Shown here piece by piece: positions 33,512 through 41,968 of a stretch of DNA of 64,000 nt. The notes below the pieces were generated by a model. That model did no database searches. It was not told where the DNA came from and saw only the letters and a program-made list of their open reading frames with translations. This DNA comes from Erysipelotrichales bacterium (GTDB taxonomy: Bacteria > Bacillota_I > Bacilli_A > Erysipelotrichales > Erysipelotrichaceae), in NCBI GenBank assembly GCA_910575705.1, contig CAJTFG010000002.1:1-64000 (forward strand). Direction: 5' to 3'. How positions within the stretch are numbered: position 1 is the stretch's first letter; each line of letters opens with the position of its first letter. A program made the position numbers and the translations under genes.

Positions 33512-34909
33512 ATGATCGTTCGTTCTATTGATGCAATTATTCGCATGCTTGATGCGGACTATATAGAAAATGGAGATATTGATGCGGAGATAATGGGTGT
33601 CAGTATCGATTCTCGAAAGATTGTGAAAGGGAATCTGTTTATCCCTATAAAAGGGGAGCGGTTCAACGGACATCAGTTTATTGAACAGGCGATTGAAAAC
33701 GGAGCTGTTGCCGCGTTGTGGAACCGAGATGAGCCGAATCCTCCGGAAGATATCGTCGTTATATTGGTTGAGGATACGTTATCCGCTTTGCAGAAACTGG
33801 CGGCATTGTACCGCAGCCAACTGCACTTGAAAATAGTGGGCATTACCGGCAGCAACGGCAAGACGAGTACGAAGGATATCTTGGCAGCTATGCTATCCTC
33901 ACGATATGTAACGCAGAAGACGCTGGGCAACTATAATAATGAAATCGGCGTTCCGCTCACATTGTTATCATTAAGCGAGCATTGTGAGGCTGCTGTCATT
34001 GAGATGGGAATGGAGAACTTCCATGAGTTGGATCTTCTTACGAAGCTTGTAAAACCGGATGTGGCGATCATAACAAATGTCGGAACCGCGCATTTAGAAA
34101 ATCTTGGATCCATTGAAAACATCGCAAAGGCGAAGCTGGAAATCGTTCATGGTCTTGATCCAAATGGTCTTTTTATCTATAACGGAGATCAGCTTGTATT
34201 AACCAATGCGGTAAAAATGGAAGAAGTAAAAGGAAGTATTCGCATAAAGACGTTCGGAGAACAAAAAAAGAACGATGTTTATTTGAAATCGTTGGAACAG
34301 ACAGCTGACGGACTGACATTTCAGATCAATGATGATGGACATAGCTATGAGATGAACATGCTGGGACGTCATCAGGCAATCAATGCCCTTGCTGCTATTA
34401 TGGCCGCAAAAGAGCTCTCTTTGACGAGCGATGATATACAAAGAGGCTTGCAGCATATCGAAAAGACGGGAATGAGAAATGAACTGGTACAATTAGGCAG
34501 CTGCATGCTTTTGAATGATTCTTATAAATCCAATCCACAAAGCGCTATGGCAGCATTGGACACTTTGGAATCGATCGAATCTCCGTATAAGATAGCAGTT
34601 CTGGCAGACATGCTTGATCTGGGAGAGGAAACCAATATGATTCATTACAATTTAGGCAAGGCATTGGCCGATTATCATTTGGATGAGATTCTTACTTATG
34701 GCGAACTGGGACGGTATATTACGCAAGGAGCTAATGCTGCGATAAAAAATGCTTATATACGTCATTTCGTAGATAAGCGTGAACTGTTGGAGTACCTGCT
34801 TCCTTATGTAAAAAAGAAATGCATGATACTGGTAAAAGGTTCCAGAGGAATGCATATGGATGAGATCGTAGATGGATTAAAGGAGAGTCTGAAACATGAA
34901 AAAAATTAA
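33512..34909 (+). CDS. murF: UDP-MurNAc-tripeptide--D-Ala-D-X ligase MurF
   Basis: MurF adds the terminal dipeptide to the cytoplasmic peptidoglycan precursor. The 465-aa product has the Mur ligase P-loop GITGSNGKTST near residue 110, TLGNYNNEIGVPLTLL, EMGM, NVGTAHLENLGS, and the C-terminal DSYKSNPQSAMAAL and VKGSRGM motifs. AGAAGGTG precedes the ATG. It overlaps the downstream ligase gene by 14 bases. In this setting the dipeptide supplied may be D-Ala-D-Ser rather than D-Ala-D-Ala. Confidence 0.95.
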   Translation: MIVRSIDAIIRMLDADYIENGDIDAEIMGVSIDSRKIVKGNLFIPIKGERFNGHQFIEQAIENGAVAALWNRDEPNPPEDIVVILVEDTLSALQKLAALYRSQLHLKIVGITGSNGKTSTKDILAAMLSSRYVTQKTLGNYNNEIGVPLTLLSLSEHCEAAVIEMGMENFHELDLLTKLVKPDVAIITNVGTAHLENLGSIENIAKAKLEIVHGLDPNGLFIYNGDQLVLTNAVKMEEVKGSIRIKTFGEQKKNDVYLKSLEQTADGLTFQINDDGHSYEMNMLGRHQAINALAAIMAAKELSLTSDDIQRGLQHIEKTGMRNELVQLGSCMLLNDSYKSNPQSAMAALDTLESIESPYKIAVLADMLDLGEETNMIHYNLGKALADYHLDEILTYGELGRYITQGANAAIKNAYIRHFVDKRELLEYLLPYVKKKCMILVKGSRGMHMDEIVDGLKESLKHEKN

Positions 34910-35963
34910 ACTTGCGGTTATTTTTGGCGGACAGTCCAGTGAATATCCCGTATCACTGCATAGTACGGCATCTGTATTACGGCAGATCGATACGAAAAAA
35001 TATGAAATTTTGAAAGTCGGCATAAGTCAAGACGGAAAATGGTATACATATTATGGAGACATTGATGCATTGGAACACGATCAATGGTTGTGCGCGGATA
35101 TGTGCAAAGAAACGGTTTTATCATGTTCTCAAGCATATAAAGGCTTCTTGGAATTAGAAGCAGATGGTACGTATCATCATATAGCCGTTGACTGTATTCT
35201 TCCGATCCTGCATGGAAAAAACGGTGAAGACGGAACCATACAGGGGCTATTTGAACTCAGCGGCATCTCTTATGTGGGCTGTGGTCATATGAGCAGTGCT
35301 ATCTGTATGGATAAGGAGATGACGCATATTGTTGCGGAACACGCGGGAATTCCATGTGCTCCTTATATATGTGTGTATAAACGAGATGCTGCGGATCTGA
35401 AAAAGGTGTATGAAGATGCAAAAGCAAAACTGGGACTTCCGATCTTCATCAAACCGGCCAATGCCGGATCCAGCTTTGGAATCAGCAAGGTTGACGGTTT
35501 TGAAGAATTCGCAAAGGGAATGAGCGAGGCGTTTTATCATGATGGAAAAGGGAAAGTTATTTTGGAAACGACGATTGAAGGTTTTGAAATCGGCTGTGCT
35601 GTCATGGGAAACGACGTTTTGACGATAGGTAGCGTTGATGAGATAGAGATAACGAATGATTTCTTTGACTATGAGGGTAAATATGAAATGGTAAATTCGC
35701 ATATTTATTGTCCGGCCCGGATTGATGAAGAGCTGTTTCAGAAAGCGCAGAAGATGGCTGCGGACGTATATCGCGCTTTAAACTGTCAGGGTATGACGCG
35801 TGTAGATATGTTTGTGACTCCTCAGCATACGATTGTATTTAACGAGTTGAATACCATTCCCGGCTTTACATCCACATCTCGCTATCCTAGTATGATGAAA
35901 GAGATTGGAATTGAATTTTCTGATTTGATCGATCGGTTAATAGCATTGGCTTTGGAAAAATAA
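34896..35963 (+). CDS. VanG-like D-alanine--D-serine (or D-alanine) ligase
   Basis: This 355-aa ATP-grasp ligase follows VanG closely: VIFGGQSSEYPVSLHSTASV, LHGKNGEDGTIQGLFELSGI, KPANAGSSFGISKV and NTIPGFTSTSRYPSMMKEIG. Two positions reported to set D-Ser against D-Ala use in VanC-type enzymes point to D-Ser: Phe257 in the FFDYEGKY loop (Tyr in D-Ala-D-Ala ligases) and Arg329 in SRYP (Met or Leu otherwise). It lies between murF (14-base overlap) and a racemase, like van clusters, but in a core murein setting without vanR/S regulators. It may be the main ligase of the cell and a source of intrinsic glycopeptide resistance. The family is sure; the D-Ser specificity is inference. Confidence 0.9.
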   Translation: MKKIKLAVIFGGQSSEYPVSLHSTASVLRQIDTKKYEILKVGISQDGKWYTYYGDIDALEHDQWLCADMCKETVLSCSQAYKGFLELEADGTYHHIAVDCILPILHGKNGEDGTIQGLFELSGISYVGCGHMSSAICMDKEMTHIVAEHAGIPCAPYICVYKRDAADLKKVYEDAKAKLGLPIFIKPANAGSSFGISKVDGFEEFAKGMSEAFYHDGKGKVILETTIEGFEIGCAVMGNDVLTIGSVDEIEITNDFFDYEGKYEMVNSHIYCPARIDEELFQKAQKMAADVYRALNCQGMTRVDMFVTPQHTIVFNELNTIPGFTSTSRYPSMMKEIGIEFSDLIDRLIALALEK

Positions 35964-35979
35964 AGAGAGGCGACAAGGT

Positions 35980-37134
35980 ATGTTATCCTGCAGTAGCAGA
36001 GCTTGGGCAGAAATAGATTTGTCCCAAATCAGACACAATATTCAGGAAGTGCAGAAGCTCATTCCTTCCAAGACGAAGATCATGGCGATCGTTAAGGCGA
36101 ATTCCTACGGTCATGGGGATGTGGTTATGAGCAGAGAACTGGAAGCTTGCGGAATTGATTTTTTTGGCGTTTCCAGCATTGATGAAGCACTCTCTTTAAG
36201 AGAAGGTGGCATTACGTCCCATATTCTTGTTTTGGGATATACACCGGCAGAGCATTTTCATTATATATCGGAATATGATGTCATTCAGAGTGTTATCAGC
36301 CTGGAATTTGCGAAAGAACTGAACGCTTATGCGGAATCGGTGCATAAAACATTTCCTGTTCATATCAAAGTAGATACTGGTATGTCACGCATAGGTATCC
36401 GCTGTACGGATGAGAATTACGGAATAGAAGAAGTAAAAGCCGTTTTTCAGTTGAAGAATCTGCATGTTGCGGGAATATTTTCTCATTTTTCCGTATCCGA
36501 TAGTTTGGACGATGAGGATGATCTGGCTTTTACAGCACATCAGATTGAACTGTATGAACGCGTTTTGCAGGATCTGCGCTCCGCCGGTTTTGACTATGGT
36601 CTTACTCATATTCAAAACAGCTACGGCATTCTTAACTATCCGCACCTTTCTTATGATTATGTGCGTCCGGGCTTATTGTTTTTAGGCTGTACGAGCGACG
36701 ATGCGATCGGTATTCGCACAAATCCCGATTTTCATCCTATCATGTCGCTGAAAGCCAATGTTTCGCTCGTTAAAGAAGTAGAAGCGGGTTCCAGTATCAG
36801 TTATGGAAGGCATCATCGCTGTAAAGCTATTTCTAAAACGGCGACGTTATCGATCGGCTATGCGGATGGGATCCCGCGTTTTATATCCAACCGCGGAGGT
36901 TATGTACTGATTCACGATCAGAAGGCGCCTATTCTCGGTAATGTGTGCATGGATCAGATGATCGTCGACGTGACGGATATTCCGAATGTAAAAGAAGGCG
37001 ATACCGCCGTTATCTTCGGCCGTGACCATCATGAGGTCATCACGGTGGATCAGCTTTCTCGTCTGTCACAGACGATCAACAACGAAACTTTTTGCCGCAT
37101 CAGTGCCCGCGTACCGAGAATATATAAAAAGTAA
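35980..37134 (+). CDS. PLP-dependent alanine/serine racemase
   Basis: This 384-aa protein is an alanine racemase-fold enzyme supplying a D-amino acid for the ligase. The PLP lysine is K39 (MAIVKANSYGHG) and the second catalytic base is Tyr275 (SISYGRHH); CMDQM and SIGYADGIPR are present. The C-terminal motif reads ISARVPR with Ala376, where alanine racemases have ISYRVPR. That Tyr is replaced by Asn in VanT serine racemases, so the pocket may accept serine. Unlike VanT it lacks a fused membrane domain. AGAGAGGCG precedes the ATG, 16 bases after the ligase stop. Confidence 0.92.
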   Translation: MLSCSSRAWAEIDLSQIRHNIQEVQKLIPSKTKIMAIVKANSYGHGDVVMSRELEACGIDFFGVSSIDEALSLREGGITSHILVLGYTPAEHFHYISEYDVIQSVISLEFAKELNAYAESVHKTFPVHIKVDTGMSRIGIRCTDENYGIEEVKAVFQLKNLHVAGIFSHFSVSDSLDDEDDLAFTAHQIELYERVLQDLRSAGFDYGLTHIQNSYGILNYPHLSYDYVRPGLLFLGCTSDDAIGIRTNPDFHPIMSLKANVSLVKEVEAGSSISYGRHHRCKAISKTATLSIGYADGIPRFISNRGGYVLIHDQKAPILGNVCMDQMIVDVTDIPNVKEGDTAVIFGRDHHEVITVDQLSRLSQTINNETFCRISARVPRIYKK

Positions 37135-37157
37135 CCTTGTTTTAGGAGGTAATGAAG

Positions 37158-37631
37158 ATGTTTCATTTTGGTTTTTCCTATATAGGGTTATTGTTTTTAC
37201 TCATGCTGATGATACCTAATCTTTTATGGACAAAGCATCAGCCGCAAGGTTATGAATATTATGTAGATCATGAAAATCGTATATTATTGCTGTTGGAAAG
37301 AACAGGTGAAATACTGACATCGGTAATTGTGCTTATATTTACCGATTTCAATCTTCAGCCGCTATCGATGAAGTATATATGGCTTCTTATCGCTTTTTTG
37401 TTCATGGGTTTATATGAACTTTACTGGATCCGTTATTTTCGCAGTCCGAAAACCATGCGGGACTTTTACAGCGGTATAGCAGGCATTCCGATCGCGGGAG
37501 CTGTTTGTCCAGTGCTGGCTTTTTTGTGCTTGGGCATTTACGGTCATAATATTTGGCTTATCATAGCGGTTGTGGTATTAGGGATCGGTCATATCGGAAT
37601 ACATTGGAATCACCATAAAGAAGTATGGTGA
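37158..37631 (+). CDS. small multi-pass membrane protein in the van-like operon
   Basis: This ~157-aa membrane protein has four or five helices, separated by a loop with YEYYVDHENRILLLLERTGE after the first. It is not recognised with confidence. ATG 37158 has AGGAGGT at good distance, better than ATG 37152. It lies between the racemase and the VanT-like membrane protein, so a role in uptake or handling of serine, or in envelope synthesis, is possible but unproven. Confidence 0.7.
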   Translation: MFHFGFSYIGLLFLLMLMIPNLLWTKHQPQGYEYYVDHENRILLLLERTGEILTSVIVLIFTDFNLQPLSMKYIWLLIAFLFMGLYELYWIRYFRSPKTMRDFYSGIAGIPIAGAVCPVLAFLCLGIYGHNIWLIIAVVVLGIGHIGIHWNHHKEVW

Positions 37632-37667
37632 GATATCCGTTTTTCTATAGTTAACAAGGAGGATAAG

Positions 37668-38684
37668 ATGAAAAAACAATATGCTGTTATTGATATTTTA
37701 AAATGTATATGTTCCTTGCTTGTCGTTGCCATCCATACTGCACCACTTATGGATATTTCAGCGGATGCGAATTTTTTTGTGGTACAAGTCGTGGCACGCT
37801 TGGCAGTGCCGTTCTTTTTCATCATCTCGGGTTATTTTGTCTTTACTCATATCAACATGACCAAATCATGGTCAGATCCGGATAACTTGGCATACATAAA
37901 GACATATTTAAAGAGGATATGCCGTCTGTACGTCTTATGGACGCTTTTATATCTTCCCTTGACGGTGCGGGACATTTTGCAGGAAGGTGTTTCAATTGCG
38001 GTAATTTTGCGATACATAAGAGATTTTTTTCTAAATGGCAGCTACTACCATCTTTGGTATCTTCCGGGACTGGTGTTTGCCGTACCCTTTGTCTACTATA
38101 TGCTACTGCGATATGGTAAGAGAACGACCTTTTTTACCGTTGTTATCTTGTATGTCTTTGGATTTTTTTATAATATCTTCAGTCCTTTTCTATCCGATCA
38201 TCTATGGATCGAATGGTATGGCACTCTATTCAAAACGACGAGGAACGGACTGTTTCTCGGATCTTTGTTCATCTTTTTAGGTGCTGTTCTTGCGCATTGC
38301 GAGGAACTCATGGATAAGAAGACGTGCTTGCTTGCCGGTGTTGTCAGTTTTACCGCAATGGTAGGGGAAGTATATGTATGGAAGGGGCTTGGATACATGC
38401 ATGATCTGGCAAGTATGTACTTGTGTTTGGCACCGACGGTATTTTTCCTGTTTCAGTACATTTTGCAGACGGAAGTACCGTATCGTCCATTATATAAGTC
38501 CCTTCGTGGGATGTCGACCTTCATTTATGTATCTCATATTTTCTTTGTCGTGCTGTTTAACATGTTAGTGCCGCAATGGAATGCGCTGTATATTTATATC
38601 GGTGTTATTTTATCATGCGGTTTATGTTCTTATGGCATCGTCCGCCTTTCCTATCGATATCCGAAACTGAAAGTATTGTATTAA
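37668..38684 (+). CDS. VanT-like membrane domain / acyltransferase-3 family protein
   Basis: This 338-aa protein with about ten transmembrane helices belongs to the acyltransferase-3 family. It matches the N-terminal membrane half of VanT serine racemases better than OatA-type O-acetylases: LLVVAIHTAPL, RLAVPFFFIISGYFVF, FLNGSYYHLWYLPGL, TRNGLFLGSLFIFLG and DLASMYLCLAPTVFF. In VanT this half is thought to take up L-serine and is fused to the racemase. Here it is a separate gene two genes downstream of the racemase. AAGGAGGAT precedes the ATG. An O-acetyltransferase role is the alternative. Confidence 0.83.
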   Translation: MKKQYAVIDILKCICSLLVVAIHTAPLMDISADANFFVVQVVARLAVPFFFIISGYFVFTHINMTKSWSDPDNLAYIKTYLKRICRLYVLWTLLYLPLTVRDILQEGVSIAVILRYIRDFFLNGSYYHLWYLPGLVFAVPFVYYMLLRYGKRTTFFTVVILYVFGFFYNIFSPFLSDHLWIEWYGTLFKTTRNGLFLGSLFIFLGAVLAHCEELMDKKTCLLAGVVSFTAMVGEVYVWKGLGYMHDLASMYLCLAPTVFFLFQYILQTEVPYRPLYKSLRGMSTFIYVSHIFFVVLFNMLVPQWNALYIYIGVILSCGLCSYGIVRLSYRYPKLKVLY

Positions 38685-38697
38685 CGGGAGGCCGCTT

Positions 38698-40293
38698 ATG
38701 ATTCGCATTTATGAAATACGGCTGGATATCCATCAGTCGAAGGAAAAGATTCCCGAACTCATCATAAAAAAATTACATATAAAAAAAGAAGACCTCTTAT
38801 CCTATCGTATTTTTAAGGAAAGTATGGATGCCCGTAAAAGTGATATGATCTATTTCAGCTATTGTGTGGATTGTGAAGTGCGCAATGAGCAGAAACTGTT
38901 GAAAAGACCATCACGAATTTACGGGAAAGCACCGGATATGCGTTACGATGTTCCAAAGCACGGAGTGCTTCCTTTGTCGCAACGGCCGGTCGTTGTCGGA
39001 TTCGGCCCTGCCGGTATGATGGCCGCATTGCTTCTGGCACAGGAAGGATATCGTCCTATTGTATATGAACGCGGCGGTGATGTCGATGAACGGATAAAAG
39101 CGACTGCTCGTTTTTGGCAATACGGATTATTGGATGAAGAAGTAAACGTACAGTTTGGAGAAGGCGGTGCGGGAACATTTTCCGATGGTAAGCTGACGAC
39201 CAGAGTTAAAGACTTGCGTTCCCGCAAAGTGCTGGAAGAACTTGTTCGTCATGGCGCCCCGGAAGAAATTCTATATGAAGCACATCCGCACATCGGAACG
39301 GATCGTCTGCGTGATATCGTTCGAAATATTCGCAAGGATATTATTTCGTTAGGCGGAGAGATACACTTTCATGCAAAGGTAGAAGATTTTCAAATTACCG
39401 ATCGTCATATAACGGGTATTTCGGTAAACGGACAATGGACAGCCTGTGAAGAGGTCATCTTGGCAATCGGTCACAGCGCCCGTGATACCTTTCGTTGTCT
39501 GTATGAACGAAAGGTGGAGATGAGTGCCAAGGCGTTTGCGGTCGGTGCCCGCATCGAACATCTGCAAAGCTTTATCGATGAACGGCAATACGGCAGTTTC
39601 AGCGGTCATTCACGATTATCCGCCGCATCGTATCGATTTGTACATACAGCTTCTGACGGGAGAGGCGTATATACGTTTTGCATGTGTCCTGGAGGAACCG
39701 TTGTGGCGAGTGCTTCATCCAAGGGACATCTTGTCGTAAACGGAATGAGTGAATACGCCCGGGATAAAGCGAATGCCAACAGTGCTGTTTTGGTACAGGT
39801 AACGCCTCATGATTTTGGAGAGCATCCTCTTGATGGCATACAGTATCAGGAACATTTGGAACGACAGGCGTTTCTGTTTGGTCAAAAAAGCTATCAGGCG
39901 CCGGCACAGCGGGTAGAAGACTTTTTAAACTATAAAAAAGGAGATGTTGCGGACAGCTGCATATGTCCGAGTTATGCTTTGGGAGTTGTAAATGTGGATC
40001 TGCATGCGTTGTTTCCTGCCTATATCGGCTCCGCTATGCGTGAAGGGATTCTGGCATTTGATAATAAAATGCCGGGATTTGCGAAAGATGCCGTTTTGAC
40101 GGCGCCAGAAACGAGATCGAGTTCGCCGGTACGCATCTGCCGCAATGAGGATTCTTTATATTCGGTCAACACCAAAGGCTTATATCCATGCGGAGAGGGC
40201 GCAGGCTATGCCGGAGGAATCGTATCCGCCGCGATCGACGGTATTCGATGCGCTGAGAAAATCATAGGATCTTACTGTAAAAAACGAAATTAG
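38698..40293 (+). CDS. FAD-dependent oxidoreductase (COG2509-like)
   Basis: This 531-aa flavoprotein has an N-terminal domain of about 90 residues (IRLDIHQSKEKIPELI) followed by the dinucleotide-binding motif VVVGFGPAGMMAALLLAQEG near residue 99. FGEGGAGTFSDGKLTTRVKD and the late FAD motif GEGAGYAGGIVSAAIDG are typical of the uncharacterised FAD-dependent dehydrogenase family found widely in Firmicutes. Substrate and partner are unknown. ACGGGAGG precedes the ATG, 13 bases after the previous gene, so it may be the last gene of the murF operon. Confidence 0.85.
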   Translation: MIRIYEIRLDIHQSKEKIPELIIKKLHIKKEDLLSYRIFKESMDARKSDMIYFSYCVDCEVRNEQKLLKRPSRIYGKAPDMRYDVPKHGVLPLSQRPVVVGFGPAGMMAALLLAQEGYRPIVYERGGDVDERIKATARFWQYGLLDEEVNVQFGEGGAGTFSDGKLTTRVKDLRSRKVLEELVRHGAPEEILYEAHPHIGTDRLRDIVRNIRKDIISLGGEIHFHAKVEDFQITDRHITGISVNGQWTACEEVILAIGHSARDTFRCLYERKVEMSAKAFAVGARIEHLQSFIDERQYGSFSGHSRLSAASYRFVHTASDGRGVYTFCMCPGGTVVASASSKGHLVVNGMSEYARDKANANSAVLVQVTPHDFGEHPLDGIQYQEHLERQAFLFGQKSYQAPAQRVEDFLNYKKGDVADSCICPSYALGVVNVDLHALFPAYIGSAMREGILAFDNKMPGFAKDAVLTAPETRSSSPVRICRNEDSLYSVNTKGLYPCGEGAGYAGGIVSAAIDGIRCAEKIIGSYCKKRN

Positions 40294-40309
40294 ATTTTCG
40301 TTTTTTTTT
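40281..40309 (+). terminator. terminator after the oxidoreductase gene
   Basis: AAAACGAAA and TTTCGTTTT form the stem and a T run follows; it overlaps the last codons of the gene. Confidence 0.75.
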
Positions 40310-40357
40310 AAGCATTTTTTGTCGGGAAGGAACGTATTTTATAACGAGGTGTAATTC

Positions 40358-41662
40358 ATGAGCAAAAAATGTCGATATACGATTTATGGGGTACTGGCCG
40401 TTTTTGTGGCTGTCATTCTCAGTGCCCTTATAAAATTTCTGTTTTTCAGCGGGTTGTTTGTTCCGCTTCTCGATGTCAACGGAGAATCCCACATTCAAGT
40501 GGAAGTGAATCAGGAATATCAGGATGCCGGTGCCAGTGCATCGTATCGGTTTCAAGACATCAGTTCGCAGATCGAAACAGAAAATAAAGTTGATTTCACA
40601 AAGATCGGCACATATGAGGTAAAATACTATCTCAAGGGTTATGATAAAAGTGCTGTCAGAACAGTAGAAGTCGTTGATACAACACCGCCCGTGATTACCT
40701 TGCAGGGTCCTGAAACACTGCGCGTATTTGAGTTCACACAGATGGAAGATCCGGGTGTACAGGCATATGACAATAATGATGGAGATATTTCATCTCATGT
40801 TGCGTTGGACAGTCAGGTAGATATGGAAAAGCAGGGAAGCTATGTGATTACGTATACAGTTACGGATAGCAGTGGTAACACAGCATCGATGGAACGCAAG
40901 GTAGAAGTATGCGAAGATCCGACTAATGTGAAAGTCTACTATGCCCATGATGATTATGATAATACCGCAGAAGAATGGTGGTTTGAAAAGAATAAGAATC
41001 ATGAGCGTAATAAAGGAGCCCGCGATGAAGAGCTTATACGGCAATATGATGCATATTATTTGGGACCTGATGAAAAGGTGATCTATCTCACATTCGATGA
41101 AGGTGGGAATGATATCACCTATATTGAAGAAATTGCCCAGATCCTTGATGATAACGATGTCGATGCCACGTTCTTTCTTACCCGCAATTATATAAAAAAC
41201 AATCCGGAATTTATGAACAGCCTTGTCGATAACGGACATCTTGTAGCAAATCATACGTGGCATCATTACGATATGCCGACATTGGCAAATGCCAATGATA
41301 TCGATACCTTTGTTTTGGAACTGACAGAAACGGAAAAAACCTTTATGGAAGTGACCGGGCATGAAATGAAAAAGATCTTTCGGTTCCCAAAAGGCGGAAT
41401 GTCGCTTCGTTCATTGAAGATCGTTCAGGATCTCGGATACAGCAGCTTTTTCTGGTCACATGCTTATTATGACTTCGCAGAGGATGTATCCAAACAGGAA
41501 GCACTCACATCTATGATGGATCATTATCATAACGGCGCTATTTATCTTCTTCATCCAAGCAACAAAGGAAATTATTTGGCAATGGATGAATTCATCAAAA
41601 ACATGAAGGATTTGGGATATGAATTCCGTACCGTGGATACGATCGTAGAGCCACAGCCGTAA
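40358..41662 (+). CDS. PdaA-like polysaccharide deacetylase with Ig-like domains
   Basis: This 434-aa protein has an N-terminal membrane anchor (residues ~8-32). Two Ig-like domains of the HYR/DUF5011 type follow (EYQDAGASASYRF to VVDTTPPVITL, then VTDSSGNTASMERKVEV), and a NodB deacetylase domain begins near residue 235. Its motif 1 is LTFDEGGND, with Glu in place of the second Asp as in PdaA, and motif 2 is NHTWHH. PdaA-type enzymes deacetylate MurNAc on the way to muramic delta-lactam in spore cortex, which suits a spore former. The Ig domains probably set the distance to the wall. GAGGTG precedes the ATG. Confidence 0.86.
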   Translation: MSKKCRYTIYGVLAVFVAVILSALIKFLFFSGLFVPLLDVNGESHIQVEVNQEYQDAGASASYRFQDISSQIETENKVDFTKIGTYEVKYYLKGYDKSAVRTVEVVDTTPPVITLQGPETLRVFEFTQMEDPGVQAYDNNDGDISSHVALDSQVDMEKQGSYVITYTVTDSSGNTASMERKVEVCEDPTNVKVYYAHDDYDNTAEEWWFEKNKNHERNKGARDEELIRQYDAYYLGPDEKVIYLTFDEGGNDITYIEEIAQILDDNDVDATFFLTRNYIKNNPEFMNSLVDNGHLVANHTWHHYDMPTLANANDIDTFVLELTETEKTFMEVTGHEMKKIFRFPKGGMSLRSLKIVQDLGYSSFFWSHAYYDFAEDVSKQEALTSMMDHYHNGAIYLLHPSNKGNYLAMDEFIKNMKDLGYEFRTVDTIVEPQP

Positions 41663-41691
41663 ATTCCTTTTTAAAAATCATTGAAAATCAG

Positions 41692-41741
41692 CCTTGCCGC
41701 GGAAAATATCTTGTAGGATATTTTCTAGCGGCAGGTTTTTT
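41692..41741 (+). terminator. terminator after the deacetylase gene
   Basis: A long imperfect stem (CCTTGCCGC...GAAAATATC with GATATTTTC...GCGGCAGG) is followed by six T residues. The rest of the 306-base gap to the permease gene (41742-41906) shows nothing recognisable. Confidence 0.8.
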
Positions 41742-41906
41742 ATATGAGTATGTAGGAAATGTTGAGGAACAGCGTATCGTAACCATATGAATCAGCAAAG
41801 ATATAGCTCTGGAGAAGTGTGGAATAAGGGAGCGGATATAAGAAAAGGTATGGATTCTCGGGAAATATCAATTATGTGAAAATATGTCAAAAATATGAGA
41901 ATGGAG

Positions 41907-41935
41907 TTGCCTTTGTATAATAACTCGGCTATAAT
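41907..41935 (+). promoter_or_regulatory. promoter of the APC permease gene
   Basis: TTGCCT (41907-41912) and a perfect TATAAT (41930-41935) are spaced by 17 bases, 33 bases before the start codon. Confidence 0.7.
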
Positions 41936-41968
41936 GAATGGGAAGTTTAGAATAGGAGGTCATTTTAC

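Noticed and set aside
34896..38684. A recently acquired mobile vanG resistance cluster
   Set aside because: No vanR/S, vanXY, transposase or change in base composition is evident, and the genes overlap or closely follow core murF; an intrinsic pathway fits better.
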